A stretch of DNA of 64,000 nucleotides from Virgibacillus sp. MSJ-26. GTDB lineage: Bacteria > Bacillota > Bacilli > Bacillales > Amphibacillaceae. The notes below the pieces were generated by a model. The model saw only the letters and a list, made by a program, of their open reading frames with translations, ran no database searches and was not told where the DNA came from. Positions 35,947 to 45,606 of the stretch are shown in pieces. How positions within the stretch are numbered: position 1 is the first letter of the stretch; every line of letters starts with the position of its first letter. The DNA lies in assembly GCF_018918075.1 (NCBI RefSeq), contig NZ_JAHLPW010000006.1, positions 62,001 through 126,000 of the forward strand. Direction: 5' to 3'. The position numbers were made by a program, and so were the translations under genes.

Positions 35947-38658
35947 TTATGCATTAAGTTTTTGACGTAATACCATTTGTAAGATACCACCGTGACGGTA
36001 GTAGTCAATTTCGACTTCACTATCGAATCTTGCGACCGCGTTAAATTCAGTAACTTTTCCATCTTCTGCAGTTGCTGTTACTTTAACAAGATCATGTGGT
36101 TTTACATTTTCGTCAATTTCAACATTAATTGTTTCTTTCCCAGTTAGACCTAGTTTCTTCGCACTTTGGCCTTTTTCAAACTGAAGTGGTAGAACACCCA
36201 TCATTACTAAGTTTGAACGGTGAATTCGTTCATAGCTTTCAGCAATAACTGTTTTTATACCAAGCAGATCCGTTCCTTTTGCTGCCCAGTCACGTGATGA
36301 TCCCATACCATAATCTTTACCCGCCATAACAACTAAGCCAGTATTATTTTCTTGATATTTCATAGCAGCATCATAAATAGGCATGACTTCACCTGTTGGC
36401 CAATACGTTGTGTAGCCGCCTTCTGTTCCTGGAGCAATTAAGTTACGGATACGAATATTAGCGAATGTTCCACGCATCATAACTTCGTGGTTTCCACGAC
36501 GTGATCCGTAAGAGTTAAAGTTTCTTGGTGACACATCTTTATCTTGTAAATACTGTCCAGCAGGCATATCCATTGCTATCGCACCTGCAGGTGAAATGTG
36601 GTCAGTTGTGACAGAATCACCGAATAATCCAATTGTACGGAGATCTTTAAGCGGTGTCACTGTACCTGCTTCTTTTGTTAAGTTTTCAAAGAATGGTGGA
36701 TTTTGAATATAAGTAGATTCTGGATCCCAATCGAATAAAGGTTTATCCGTTGTGTCAATTTCATTCCACTTTTCATTCGAGTCGAATACACTTTCGTATT
36801 CTTTACGGAAAATTTCAGGAGTCACAACTTTATTAACTTCCTGTTTAATCTCATCCATTGATGGCCAAATATCCTTTAAGAATACAGACTCTCCATCTTT
36901 ATCTTTTCCGATTTCATCTTTGGTTAAATCGAAATCGACCGATCCTGCTAGTGCATATGCTACTACTAATGGTGGTGATGCAAGATAGTTAGCTTGAACT
37001 AGAGGATGAATACGCCCTTCAAAGTTTCTATTACCAGATAAAACTGATGAAACTGTCAAATCATTTTCAACAATTGCTTTTTCGATTTCCGGTAATAATG
37101 GTCCAGAATTACCAATACATGTCGTACAACCGTAACCAACTAGATTAAAGCCTAATTTATTTAGATAAGTCATTAAATTGGAATCTTCAAGATAGCGAGT
37201 AACAACTTTTGATCCAGGTGCAAGTGACGTTTTCACATAACTAGGCACTTCTAATCCTTTTTCCACTGCTTTCTTAGCAAGTAATCCCGCACCTAACATA
37301 ACGTAGGGGTTAGATGTGTTTGTACAAGATGTAATCGCAGCAATGGCAAGTGATCCCGTTTTTAACGTCGGTTTATCTCCACTTGGTAATTCAACAGGAA
37401 CTTCTTTTTCAAACTCAGATTTGTTTAAGCCGAAACCTTGGTTTCCTGAAGGAGCTGTAATAGCTTTGTTAAACTCTTTCTGCATGTTCGATAATGAAAT
37501 TAAATCTTGTGGACGTTTTGGTCCTGACAGATTTGGTTCTAACTCAGAAAGATTGATTTCGACAATTTCTGTATAATCCGGATCTTCTTGATCTGAAGAA
37601 TACCAGAGATTATTATTTTTACAATATGTTTCGACTAAATCAATTTGCTCTTCGCTTCTACCTGTTAGACGTAAATAATTTAACGTTTCTTCGTCAACTG
37701 GGAAAAGACCACATGTTGCTCCATATTCTGGAGCCATATTTGAAATTGTAGCACGGTCTGCGAGTGGCATATCTTTTAAACCTGGACCAAAGTACTCTAC
37801 AAATTTTCCTACAACATTTTTCTCACGAAGTACTTGTGTCACTTTTAAAGCAAGATCGGTGGCTGTTGTTCCTTGTGGAAAACTGCCAGTAAATTTAACA
37901 CCAATGACTTCTGGCGCTGGGAAATAAGAAGGCTGTCCAAGCATTCCTGCCTCGGCTTCAATTCCTCCTACACCCCACCCTAGTACTCCTAAACCGTTAA
38001 TCATAGTTGTGTGAGAGTCAGTTCCTACAAGTGTATCTGGAAAAGCATCATACTCACCATTGTCATTTTCTAAACCATGAACGACATTTGCAATGTACTC
38101 AAGGTTGACTTGGTGAACAATACCCGTAGCTGGTGGTACAGCACGATAGTTATCAAAAGCTTTTTGTGCCCAGTGTAAAAACTCATAACGTTCAGCATTT
38201 CGCTCAAACTCAAGTTCCATATTTGCTTTTAGAGCATTTGCAGTTCCGTATTGGTCTACTTGAACAGAGTGGTCAATAACTAAATCGACCGGAACTTCTG
38301 GATTAATTTTGTCAGGCTCTCCACCCAAATCAACCATAGCTTTACGAAGTGATGCGAGGTCAACGACAGCAGGAACCCCTGTAAAGTCTTGCAGGATAAC
38401 TCGTGAAGGTTTAAATGGCACATCTCCACCTTCAGATTTTTTAGTTCCCCAGTTTGTTAAGCTTTTAACATGCTCTTCATTAATTACACGACCATCATAT
38501 TGACGGACTAGTGATTCTAGAAGAATCCGAATAGAAAATGGCAGACGTGAAATTTTGCCAATTCCTGCGTCTTCTAGAGCTTTTAATTCATAGAAATTAT
38601 ACGTTTTACCGTTAGATTCAAATTGCTTTTTTGAATTAAATAAAGAATTCTCACCCAT
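35947..38658 (-). CDS. citB: Aconitate hydratase (aconitase A)
   Basis: 903-residue TCA-cycle enzyme interconverting citrate and isocitrate; in Bacillus it also binds mRNA when iron is short. Cluster-ligand cysteines are in [11 protein letters not shown] and [13 protein letters not shown]; the substrate segments [22 protein letters not shown] and [13 protein letters not shown] are intact. ATG 38658 follows AAAGGGG. The region 38659-38947 upstream holds its promoter and a stem-loop. Confidence 0.97.
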   Translation of the reverse strand: MGENSLFNSKKQFESNGKTYNFYELKALEDAGIGKISRLPFSIRILLESLVRQYDGRVINEEHVKSLTNWGTKKSEGGDVPFKPSRVILQDFTGVPAVVDLASLRKAMVDLGGEPDKINPEVPVDLVIDHSVQVDQYGTANALKANMELEFERNAERYEFLHWAQKAFDNYRAVPPATGIVHQVNLEYIANVVHGLENDNGEYDAFPDTLVGTDSHTTMINGLGVLGWGVGGIEAEAGMLGQPSYFPAPEVIGVKFTGSFPQGTTATDLALKVTQVLREKNVVGKFVEYFGPGLKDMPLADRATISNMAPEYGATCGLFPVDEETLNYLRLTGRSEEQIDLVETYCKNNNLWYSSDQEDPDYTEIVEINLSELEPNLSGPKRPQDLISLSNMQKEFNKAITAPSGNQGFGLNKSEFEKEVPVELPSGDKPTLKTGSLAIAAITSCTNTSNPYVMLGAGLLAKKAVEKGLEVPSYVKTSLAPGSKVVTRYLEDSNLMTYLNKLGFNLVGYGCTTCIGNSGPLLPEIEKAIVENDLTVSSVLSGNRNFEGRIHPLVQANYLASPPLVVAYALAGSVDFDLTKDEIGKDKDGESVFLKDIWPSMDEIKQEVNKVVTPEIFRKEYESVFDSNEKWNEIDTTDKPLFDWDPESTYIQNPPFFENLTKEAGTVTPLKDLRTIGLFGDSVTTDHISPAGAIAMDMPAGQYLQDKDVSPRNFNSYGSRRGNHEVMMRGTFANIRIRNLIAPGTEGGYTTYWPTGEVMPIYDAAMKYQENNTGLVVMAGKDYGMGSSRDWAAKGTDLLGIKTVIAESYERIHRSNLVMMGVLPLQFEKGQSAKKLGLTGKETINVEIDENVKPHDLVKVTATAEDGKVTEFNAVARFDSEVEIDYYRHGGILQMVLRQKLNA

Positions 38659-38715
38659 TAAAAAAATACCCCTTTCATGTTTAATAACAATATTCTAAAG
38701 ATGAACACACTCAAA

Positions 38716-38754
38716 GGAAAAGTATTTTCATAGATTATATAAGAAATACTTTCC
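38716..38754. promoter_or_regulatory. Stem-loop in the citB upstream region
   Basis: GGAAAAGTATTT (38716-38727) pairs with AAATACTTTCC (38744-38754) with one bulge, 58-96 bases before the aconitase start. It could be a repressor site (citB is controlled by CcpC and CodY in Bacillus) or an mRNA leader structure. No T-run follows. Nothing else is evident in 38659-38947. Confidence 0.35.
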
Positions 38755-38947
38755 CACAAAGTAAATAGAGAACTCAGCATTGATACCGTAAGAAAGAAGT
38801 CTCCATCCAATGTATATATTAAATGAATCTACCGAATAAGACAAATGTTACAAGTGATTTATTATATATTAATTTTTTATTTAACATGATAACTAAATGT
38901 TATACTACAAGTCTAGTATTTTTGCGAAAATATTAACATCTGCTTGA

Positions 38948-40048
38948 TTATTTATAAAATCTTAATTGAAAGGTACTTCCTTTAGTCTCATTTTGGCTAA
39001 TGTGCATCGTAGCATTATGCTGCTTTAATATTTCTTTAGATATCATTAACCCTAAGCCTGTTCCACTTTCTTTAGTAGTGAAAAAAGGTTCGTCTAGTTT
39101 GTGGATAATTTCCTCAGGTATTCCTTCTCCTTCGTCAATAATGTTAATTTCCACATAAGCATCTTTCCTTATATGGTTTATTAATATATCTCCGGGATGA
39201 TGCATTGCTTCAATTGCATTTTTAATTATATTTAAGATAACCTGCTTTATCCGAGATTTATCGCAATAGATAAAAGTATCCATAGCTTCACTATGTATGA
39301 GTTCAATATCTTTTAATTTAGCCTGTCCTCCTAATAATATAAGCACATCTTCGACCATTTCGTTAACGCTCTCTTCTTCTTGGTGATCTGTCAACGGTTT
39401 GGAAATAAAGAGCATTTCTGACGTAATTGCTTCCATTTTTTCTATTTCGTCAATCATTATTTTATAATATTCCTCTTTTTTACTTATTCCAGCTTGCAGC
39501 AACTGTAGAAAACCTTTTATCGACGTTAAAGGATTACGTATTTCATGTGCTACACCAGCTGCTAACTGCCCAGCTATGGACATTTTTTCAGAACGAATCA
39601 TCATCTCTTCAACTTCTTTTTTCTCTGAAATGTCCTTAAGTGTGCATAGAAAATATATCGTATTATTATCATGATCAATATCTCTACCAATCGTGCCTTC
39701 ACACCAAATATATCTCTTATTCATATGTGGGACATTAATCTTAAACGACTGCTTTTCATCTGAATGTTTATTAAATTTTTGTCCTAACATATCAGCTTCT
39801 TCTTCATTAAGTAAGTTTCTCCAGTTTACTCCCTTAATTTCATGTTGGTTATATCCTAATAAACATTCTATAGATTTTGTTGCATAAATAATTTTTCCGG
39901 ATTCATCCAGAATTAAGTAAACATCGTTTGCCGTCTCTTCAATCCAATTAAATAACCTATCAAAAGATTGAGAGGAAATTAGATTTGTATACTTACTTCC
40001 CCTTAATTTTTTTGATGAATCTTTGTTCAGTTCATAATCCGAGACCAT
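38948..40048 (-). CDS. PAS domain sensor histidine kinase, sporulation-kinase type
   Basis: 366 residues. A PAS domain (about 35-145, LILDESGKIIYATKSIECLLGY) is followed by the H-box AGVAHEIRNPLTSIKGFLQL with the phosphorylated His, then N/G boxes NIIKNAIEAM, DEGEGIP and GTGLGLMISKEIL. No membrane segment is visible, so it is cytosolic. No response regulator is adjacent. The H-box resembles the orphan kinases that feed Spo0F/Spo0A (KinA/KinE family); this role is inferred. ATG 40048 or GTG 40051 both follow AAGGGG. Confidence 0.85.
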   Translation of the reverse strand: MVSDYELNKDSSKKLRGSKYTNLISSQSFDRLFNWIEETANDVYLILDESGKIIYATKSIECLLGYNQHEIKGVNWRNLLNEEEADMLGQKFNKHSDEKQSFKINVPHMNKRYIWCEGTIGRDIDHDNNTIYFLCTLKDISEKKEVEEMMIRSEKMSIAGQLAAGVAHEIRNPLTSIKGFLQLLQAGISKKEEYYKIMIDEIEKMEAITSEMLFISKPLTDHQEEESVNEMVEDVLILLGGQAKLKDIELIHSEAMDTFIYCDKSRIKQVILNIIKNAIEAMHHPGDILINHIRKDAYVEINIIDEGEGIPEEIIHKLDEPFFTTKESGTGLGLMISKEILKQHNATMHISQNETKGSTFQLRFYK

Positions 40049-40259
40049 CACATTCGCCCCTTTTGCCTAAAATACAACAATATTTATCTTCTTTCTTAAT
40101 TTATATGCTGAACCCGACAAAATATGAAACTTGTTTATGTAAATCATTCCATTTATAATTATAGTATCATATGAATAAGGAAAATAGTGGGCAAACTTTT
40201 ATATTATAGAGTGTTGTATTTATTTCTAGAAATTGTTAAATATAGAAAAGGTGATAATT

Positions 40260-40736
40260 TTGGCGAGTATTATGGAATGGTTTGTTGTATTCTGGGGATT
40301 TTTCTTAATTGTCATTATGGGGATTGGCGGATTTTTCATGTTCCGAAAGTTTCTAAAACGGCTCCCAAAAGAAGATGGAAAGTCGATGATGGATTGGGAA
40401 GAATATTACATGGAAAAAACAATCCATATGTGGGATTCCAAAGAAAAAGAGTTACTTGAGGAACTGGTCTCTCCTGTACCAGAACTTTTCAGAGATGTGG
40501 CGAGGCATAAAATAGCTAGTAAAATCGGGGAAGTAGCTTTAAATAAGAACCATGAGAAGATTACTGAAGAATCATTGATTGAAGGCTATATTCTTGCTAC
40601 TCCGAAAAGAGATCATAAATTTTTACGTAAAAAATTAAAACAGGAAAATATTGACGCAGCTCCTTACGAACATTTATTTGAACTATCTCAAAAAGATTAT
40701 TCAGCCAACTGGAAATCACGATATAATCAACGATGA
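40260..40736 (+). CDS. yneK: DUF2621 family membrane protein (YneK-like)
   Basis: 158 residues with one N-terminal membrane helix (FVVFWGFFLIVIMGIGGFFMF) and a basic/acidic cytoplasmic domain that ends in a PCP-red-like fold (DVARHKIASKIGEVAL). B. subtilis yneK has the same neighbours; function unknown. TTG 40260 is placed just after AAAGGTGAT; the ORF's earlier start at 40233 lies upstream of that site. Confidence 0.8.
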   Translation: MASIMEWFVVFWGFFLIVIMGIGGFFMFRKFLKRLPKEDGKSMMDWEEYYMEKTIHMWDSKEKELLEELVSPVPELFRDVARHKIASKIGEVALNKNHEKITEESLIEGYILATPKRDHKFLRKKLKQENIDAAPYEHLFELSQKDYSANWKSRYNQR

Positions 40737-40765
40737 TATATCAACAAAGATGAATATAAAAACAA

Positions 40766-41269
40766 CTAAAGACGCCTAGCTTGTCGAGGTGTCTTTTTTA
40801 AATTCTTTTCTATTTTTTTAAACTTATATAACATAGCTAGACGCCAAGTTCCAATCATGCCAAAAGCTAGTAGAAAAAACATACCACTTGTTTCTCCTAA
40901 CGAAATCTGGCTATTTATTATAAGTTTAGCAATGATTCTAACACCTAATAATCCAAATAAAATAAACGCGAAAGCTTTGGACGGTATGAGGTAAATTTCT
41001 TTATCCTTTATTTCGAAATTTGAAGTTTTTATTAGAAATAAAGAAAAAATCATTCCCACAACTATAGCCTCAACTACTTGCATGAAGCTTACCTGGAACG
41101 TCGGGAACAAAAACATAAATGCCCCGGTACTCATGAAGACAGGCGGTAAAATAATTTTTTTAACAGTTGCAGGTTTTTTAGCAGCTTTTAAACGATAAAA
41201 TATCATAGTAATGGCCATAATCATAGCGATAACAGTACTTGCAACAGCCCAGAACATACAGTAAATCAC
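40766..41269 (-). CDS. ccdC: CcdC family membrane protein (YneJ)
   Basis: 167 residues with five or so hydrophobic segments. Blocks IILPPVFMSTGAFMFLFPTF and SLFLIKTSNFEIKDKEIYL are characteristic of CcdC/YneJ. It lies near ccdA in Bacillus, but cytochrome c maturation was reported not to need it there. The start is uncertain (GTG 41269 with a weak GAAAG site, or ATG 41257). Its 3' end overlaps the yneK terminator. Confidence 0.85.
   Translation of the reverse strand: MIYCMFWAVASTVIAMIMAITMIFYRLKAAKKPATVKKIILPPVFMSTGAFMFLFPTFQVSFMQVVEAIVVGMIFSLFLIKTSNFEIKDKEIYLIPSKAFAFILFGLLGVRIIAKLIINSQISLGETSGMFFLLAFGMIGTWRLAMLYKFKKIEKNLKKTPRQARRL
40768..40797 (+). terminator. Terminator of yneK
   Basis: AAAGACGCCT with AGGTGTCTTT, 9-base loop, T-run. 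The stem lies within the last codons of the convergent ccdC gene. Confidence 0.85.
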
Positions 41270-41386
41270 ACTTCTTTCAATCAGTTTATTTTAGCCTTCC
41301 AAATATGACAGGCTGTTATTTAATTTTTTGTAATAAAGTTTCGGGGGTGCTTTTGAAGTGTTGACCCTCAGGTCAAAGATAAATAA

Positions 41387-41426
41387 GATGAAACACAGCA
41401 AAAAAGCATCGCCCACATGTTTCATC
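41387..41426 (-). terminator. Terminator of the mrpB-like gene
   Basis: GATGAAACA pairs with TGTTTCATC around a 22-base loop that contains its own GC/AAAAAAGC element; T-rich minus-strand tail. Confidence 0.65.
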
Positions 41427-41438
41427 TCTCTTGATTGC

Positions 41439-41876
41439 TTATTCGGTTCTATTTTGATTTTCCGCTATATTGATAATAATTGAAACGGTCGTTCCTAAAA
41501 CAGTAAGATAGACGCCTAAATCAAAAATCATTGCTGTAGCCAGTTCAAACTCTCCTAAAATCGGTATTGTAATCTCACCAAATGTATGTGTTAAAAAAGG
41601 CATATTAAACGCAAAGGCACCTACCCCACAAAATAGAGCTATAATTAAGCCTATCGGTATAAGAATTTTAAAATCGATGGGGAGAATTTTTTCAATTGCA
41701 TCCATGCCGTAAGACATATACAAAAGCACAATAGCCGCTGACGTAACAAGGCCACCAACGAAGCCTCCCCCTGGTGAGTTATGTCCTGCAAAAAATAAAT
41801 ATACAGCAAATCCTAATAAAATAAATGCAATAAGACTTGTAGTTGTCTTTAATATAATATTATTTGTTTTATACAT
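41439..41876 (-). CDS. mrpB: Orphan MnhB/MrpB-type Na+/H+ antiporter subunit
   Basis: 145 residues with four membrane segments and the family motif FAGHNSPGGGFVGGL. MrpB is normally one of six or seven subunits encoded together (mrpABCDEFG) in a sodium/proton antiporter. Here it stands alone between ccdC and ccdA, with a terminator behind it and none of the other subunits within the window. It may serve a complex encoded elsewhere or have its own function. ATG 41876 follows AAGGAGAG. Confidence 0.85.
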   Translation of the reverse strand: MYKTNNIILKTTTSLIAFILLGFAVYLFFAGHNSPGGGFVGGLVTSAAIVLLYMSYGMDAIEKILPIDFKILIPIGLIIALFCGVGAFAFNMPFLTHTFGEITIPILGEFELATAMIFDLGVYLTVLGTTVSIIINIAENQNRTE

Positions 41877-41903
41877 ATATGCTCTCCTTTTCTTACGATT
41901 ACG

Positions 41904-42608
41904 TTAAAAACCATAAAATCCAAATAAACTAGCAAGGAAAGAAGTAAGCTTTGTCATCCAATCGAAGAACAGAGCAACCCCTACCAATATCATAATATAA
42001 CCGCCGATTTTGACCAACTTTGAACTATGTTTTCTAATCCATTTCATCTTGCCCACAAAGAATGATAGCACTAAAAAAGGAATTGCGAAACCTAATGTAT
42101 AACTTATCATCATAATCATACCGAGTTGAGGCTCCGTTGCTGCTAAAGCTATAACAATCATCAGAATCGGTCCCATACAGGGAGTCCAGCCCATTGAAAA
42201 AGCCAGTCCGATAATAAATGAACCAAAAAACCCTGCTGGCCGATTTTTAAACGATACTTTTCGATCCTTCATTAGAAATTCAAAATTGAAGATTCCTACA
42301 ATAACAAGACCAAAAAAGATAATTAAAATAGCCCCTATTTGTCTTATAATATCCTGATAGGTAAGTAAAAATTCCGATATAAACGAAGTGGTAAAACCAA
42401 GCATTATAAAAACACTCGAGAAACCAAGTAAAAAGAAAATTGTATGTAAAACACTCTTTTTATTTAATGATTTATTGTCATCTCTAAGTTCACTGACACT
42501 CATCCCAGTGATATACGATAAAAATGCTGGAAATAGCGGTAATACACATGGAGAAATAAATGATAAGAAGCCGGCTCCAAAGGCTATAAAAACATTAACG
42601 TCAGACAC
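41904..42608 (-). CDS. ccdA: Cytochrome c biogenesis protein CcdA
   Basis: 234-residue, six-span thiol-disulfide membrane protein that carries reducing equivalents across the membrane for cytochrome c maturation and spore cortex formation. The redox Cys pair is visible: FISPCVLPLFPAFLSY and GWTPCMGPIL. GTG 42608 has GGGAGG ten bases upstream. A G/C-tract palindrome like the CstR-type operator lies about 100 bases upstream. Confidence 0.92.
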   Translation of the reverse strand: MSDVNVFIAFGAGFLSFISPCVLPLFPAFLSYITGMSVSELRDDNKSLNKKSVLHTIFFLLGFSSVFIMLGFTTSFISEFLLTYQDIIRQIGAILIIFFGLVIVGIFNFEFLMKDRKVSFKNRPAGFFGSFIIGLAFSMGWTPCMGPILMIVIALAATEPQLGMIMMISYTLGFAIPFLVLSFFVGKMKWIRKHSSKLVKIGGYIMILVGVALFFDWMTKLTSFLASLFGFYGF

Positions 42609-42708
42609 TACTATCGAACCTCCCAGATAAACTTCTTAGTTTATTTTAACAGAAAGTTAACGAATCTACACGAAACAAATCTGACAAAATAACAACTCTT
42701 TCATTAAA

Positions 42709-42739
42709 ATACCCCCTACTAGAAACAGTACGGGGTAAT
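42709..42739 (-). terminator. Terminator-like hairpin after yneF, resembling a CstR-type operator
   Basis: ATACCCCCTACT (42709-42720) pairs with AGTACGGGGTAAT (42727-42739). The first 12 bases are identical to the left arm at 11800-11811. It lies 45 bases after the yneF stop, and TTTTAATG follows on the minus strand, so it may terminate yneF; it also precedes ccdA. Both roles are open. Confidence 0.55.
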
Positions 42740-42783
42740 GTGCAATCATATTTCAATATCGATTAATTTCCTATAATTGCTAA

Positions 42784-43005
42784 TTATTTCGTGTTTTGAT
42801 TATTCATTGCGCGCATCATTTGATTAATTTTCTTCTGGGATGGTTTTTGACCCATCTGCATCATTAGTGTACGAAGCATTTGCTCATTAATTGGTGGATT
42901 CTTTTTTAGGTAGTTCATCATATACTTTCTTGCAATAAAAAACCCAAGAGCAACACCAGCAATCAATGCTAATAAAGCAATTAATACGACCCAAATTGTG
43001 CTCAT
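42784..43005 (-). CDS. yneF: UPF0154 family membrane protein YneF
   Basis: 73 residues with one N-terminal membrane helix ([20 protein letters not shown]) and the conserved tail [20 protein letters not shown]. Function unknown; widely conserved in Firmicutes. ATG 43005 follows AAGGAGGA. Confidence 0.92.
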   Translation of the reverse strand: MSTIWVVLIALLALIAGVALGFFIARKYMMNYLKKNPPINEQMLRTLMMQMGQKPSQKKINQMMRAMNNQNTK

Positions 43006-43057
43006 GCCAAACTTTCCTCCTTCGTGTTGTCTCCTATCTCTTATATAGTATAGTAAA

Positions 43058-43525
43058 TCAAAGAAAAGAATACAATACTTCTTTCTTTTCTATAAGGGGA
43101 AATTTGTTTAAATCAGGTGAAATCCATCCATATTCATTTAATAGAGGACCAATAACAAACAGGTATGGATAGACACCTCTAAGAGAAGGAAAGAGAATTG
43201 TTTCTGCATCATGTAAAGATTCACATTTCAATATCATTTTCTCTTTGTATATGTATATATATAAACATCTACCCTTACTTATTAGTTCGAGACAATTTAC
43301 TCCCTCATTTTCTACTTTATAAGAATAGGACTTTTTTAATTTAGATTTAATCGCAACGATTAAGTCACTTGGAAAATGACTTGTAATATAATTAAATTGT
43401 AAAGCTAAATCGGATCTATTTTTTTCTTCCTGGTAAGCTTGTATAAATCTATATAATAAATCACATTTATAATAGTAATGATCGGCAAATTCATCTTTTA
43501 TACAATAAATATAATAATCTTTCAA
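43058..43525 (-). CDS. sirA: Sporulation inhibitor of replication SirA (YneE)
   Basis: 155 residues, matching SirA in size and position before yneF, with blocks [17 protein letters not shown] near the start and [11 protein letters not shown] near the end. SirA binds DnaA and blocks new rounds of replication at the onset of sporulation. ATG 43525 follows AGGAGGG. A palindrome (AAGATATGA / TCATATCTT, 43560-43591) and a near-consensus Spo0A site lie upstream. Confidence 0.85.
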   Translation of the reverse strand: MKDYYIYCIKDEFADHYYYKCDLLYRFIQAYQEEKNRSDLALQFNYITSHFPSDLIVAIKSKLKKSYSYKVENEGVNCLELISKGRCLYIYIYKEKMILKCESLHDAETILFPSLRGVYPYLFVIGPLLNEYGWISPDLNKFPLIEKKEVLYSFL

Positions 43526-43610
43526 AACGGTCCCTCCTACTATGTTTTATTCTATTATAAAGATATGATTGTACAAATGCTGTCATATCTTGTTTGAAAA
43601 AAGCACTAGT

Positions 43611-43619
43611 TTTGTCGGA
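43611..43619. promoter_or_regulatory. Candidate Spo0A box upstream of sirA
   Basis: TTTGTCGGA differs at one position from the 0A-box TTTGTCGAA, about 90 bases before the sirA start. Spo0A activates sirA in B. subtilis. A single short match in AT-rich DNA, so weak. Nothing else is seen between 43620 and 43880. Confidence 0.3.
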
Positions 43620-43901
43620 GGGAGATTTAATTGATAGATTTTAGAAACTATTTAAATCTTTCATAGGCTAAGTATTCAACTTTCACAGAATAAATTTAAC
43701 ATATAATCCTTTGGATCATGGCGGAGGAATAAAAATACACAACACCAGTTGACTTTTTGATGAACTAATCCTAAGAAAACTGGATTATCAAGCCCACAAA
43801 ATCTTAATTACTGAGCATTTGATATATTATATGCAGTAATTTCTTTCTAAGACTTATCACAAATTTACGAAGCTTAGAAAAGTGCGAGATTGTTTTCCGC
43901 T

Positions 43902-44150
43902 CCAGACCATTGCTTTCTGCGGTGCCAGGAAGAATTTGGTGTTTATTCTTCCCACTTCAGCCTCCTCGAGAAAACTGTATGTGCGCCTGCGTCTTCTAGT
44001 AACGCTACGCAGCAGGCTTCCTCGGCGCAAGGGAACAAAGAAGATTAATTCAAGTAGTGCCCTCTCTGCGGGGTCTTCAGACTCGTGGGACTGCACTAAA
44101 CGTTCGTCCCATCGAAAACCATTTGCTGTTCCCGCAGGAGTCAACGGTCC
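43902..44150 (-). repeat. Palindromic intergenic repeat unit, copy 3 (minus orientation)
   Basis: The reverse complement of about 44060-44142 aligns with 24761-24845 (shared blocks include AGCAAATGGTTTTCGATGGG and GAGTCTGAAGACCCCGCAGA). The block TTCAGCCTCCTCG at 43957-43969 is the reverse of the GAGGCTGA block of copy 1. The terminal arms are GACCATT (43905-43911) and AACGGTC (44143-44149), which pair with one G-T on the minus strand. Open frames across it are chance readings of the repeat. Confidence 0.75.
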
Positions 44151-44221
44151 TTCACTCTAAACAACCACCACCATAATAGTAGTTGTATTTACTAAAATCA
44201 GGAATCATATTTATAGTGGAG

Positions 44222-44327
44222 GAAATACATGGAGACTCCTAGGGGAGCTGAGGCCTCGGTGAGACCCCGAAATGCGTTAGCATTCGGAGGCTCACCAGCC
44301 GTCCCTGGAAAGCGAAATGTATTTCCG
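44222..44327 (+). repeat. Palindromic intergenic repeat unit, copy 4 (short)
   Basis: It starts GGAAATACAT and ends ATGTATTTCC (perfect 10-bp stem), with family landmarks GGAGACTCCT after the left arm and GGAAAGCGAA before the right arm. The tail GTAGCGATGGC follows. The interior is diverged and folds on its own (CGAAATGCGTTAGCATTCG stem at 44269-44287). Non-coding. Confidence 0.8.
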
Positions 44328-44423
44328 TAGCGATGGCCTAATACTTTTTCAAGAGGATAGGATAGGGGAAATTCAGTCTAATGTTACTGCGCATTATATG
44401 TATTTTATGTATTATTTTTTAAA

Positions 44424-44456
44424 TAAAAATGGAGGGGCAATATTATTACCCCTCCA
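44424..44456 (-). terminator. Terminator of the dihydrouridine synthase gene
   Basis: 8-bp GC stem TGGAGGGG with CCCCTCCA, 11-base loop, minus-strand T-run 44429-44425. Confidence 0.9.
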
Positions 44457-44461
44457 CATCT

Positions 44462-45415
44462 TTACTCAAAGTTATCAAGTAATTCACGTACTTCATCTGT
44501 TGATTCTGTACTCATCAATTGATTTCTTAATTCGCTTGCTCCTCTAAAGTCACGGACATATATTTTGAAAAAGCGACGCAACGGCCTAAATTGACGTGGC
44601 TCTATTTTTGAATATTTATCAAAAAGATCTAATTGCAACCTTAAGAGACCAAGCAATTCCTTACTATTATGCTCTATCGGCTGCTTTTCAAAAGCGAACG
44701 GATTTTTAAAAATACCTCGTCCGATCATGACGCCATCAACCTCATATTTTCGCACGAGTTCCAAGCCAGTTTGACGGTTAGGAATATCTCCATTAATGGT
44801 CAAAAGAGTATGTGGAGCTACGTCATCACGAAGTTTTTTAATTTCCGGAATCAATTCCCAATGGGCGTCCACATCACTCATTTCCTTTTTAGTACGCAAA
44901 TGAATAGAAAGATTGACGATGTCTTGTTTTAATATATGGGTTAACCAACTGCGCCATTCGTCTACTTCTAGATAACCTAGACGAGTTTTCACACTGACGG
45001 GTAATCCTCCAGCCTTTGCTGCTTTTATGATATCTGCTGCAACATCGGGACGTCGAATCAGACCGCATCCTTTTCCCTTAGGCGCTACATTATGAGCAGG
45101 GCAGCCCATATTAATATCGACACCACTAAATCCTAGTTTTGCCATACCGATACTCATTTGGCGAAAATACTCGGGTTTATCTCCCCATATGTGGGCCACT
45201 ATTGGCTGTTCATCTTCTGTAAAAGTCAAACGCCCACGCACACTCTGTTTACCCTTTGGATGGCAGTAACTTTCCGTGTTTGTAAACTCTGTAAAAAACA
45301 CATCAGGTCTAGCTGCTTCACTCACTACGTGTCGGAAAACGACATCTGTAACATCTTCCATTGGTGCTAATATAAAAAACGGTCGTGGTAAATCCCGCCA
45401 AAAATTATTCTTCAT
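44462..45415 (-). CDS. tRNA-dihydrouridine synthase, DusC-like
   Basis: 317-residue FMN TIM-barrel enzyme that reduces uridines in tRNA. The opening [13 protein letters not shown], the catalytic Cys region [18 protein letters not shown] and the phosphate-binding [14 protein letters not shown] are present. The C-terminal RFFKIYV region fits the shorter Dus subfamily found in addition to the main DusB of Bacillus. It is transcribed alone. ATG 45415 follows AAAGGAAT. Confidence 0.9.
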   Translation of the reverse strand: MKNNFWRDLPRPFFILAPMEDVTDVVFRHVVSEAARPDVFFTEFTNTESYCHPKGKQSVRGRLTFTEDEQPIVAHIWGDKPEYFRQMSIGMAKLGFSGVDINMGCPAHNVAPKGKGCGLIRRPDVAADIIKAAKAGGLPVSVKTRLGYLEVDEWRSWLTHILKQDIVNLSIHLRTKKEMSDVDAHWELIPEIKKLRDDVAPHTLLTINGDIPNRQTGLELVRKYEVDGVMIGRGIFKNPFAFEKQPIEHNSKELLGLLRLQLDLFDKYSKIEPRQFRPLRRFFKIYVRDFRGASELRNQLMSTESTDEVRELLDNFE

Positions 45416-45606
45416 AACTTAGTCTAATTCCTTTCATTTAGAAGGCATTAAAAAATACTTGCCCTCAAAGTCAAACCCTTTTTAAATTAATGTAATTCTT
45501 AATCATTATATACTTTAATATAAGTGAATTAAAAATACAAAACAAATTGACTGGAAATCCAGCAGCCTTTTTTGTAATAAAATAATAAAGATAAGCCAAT
45601 AAACAA

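Noticed and set aside
38918-38932. Short hairpin TATTTTTGCGAAAATA after the kinase gene as a terminator
   Set aside because: The stem is only A-T pairs and lacks a clear T-run.
43857-44160. Open frames of 92-95 codons on both strands
   Set aside because: They are chance readings of the palindromic repeat, with no ribosome site and no resemblance to a protein.
43560-44460. A CRISPR-like array was considered for the repeated GC-rich blocks
   Set aside because: The repeats are long, few, inverted and not regularly spaced, and no cas genes are present.
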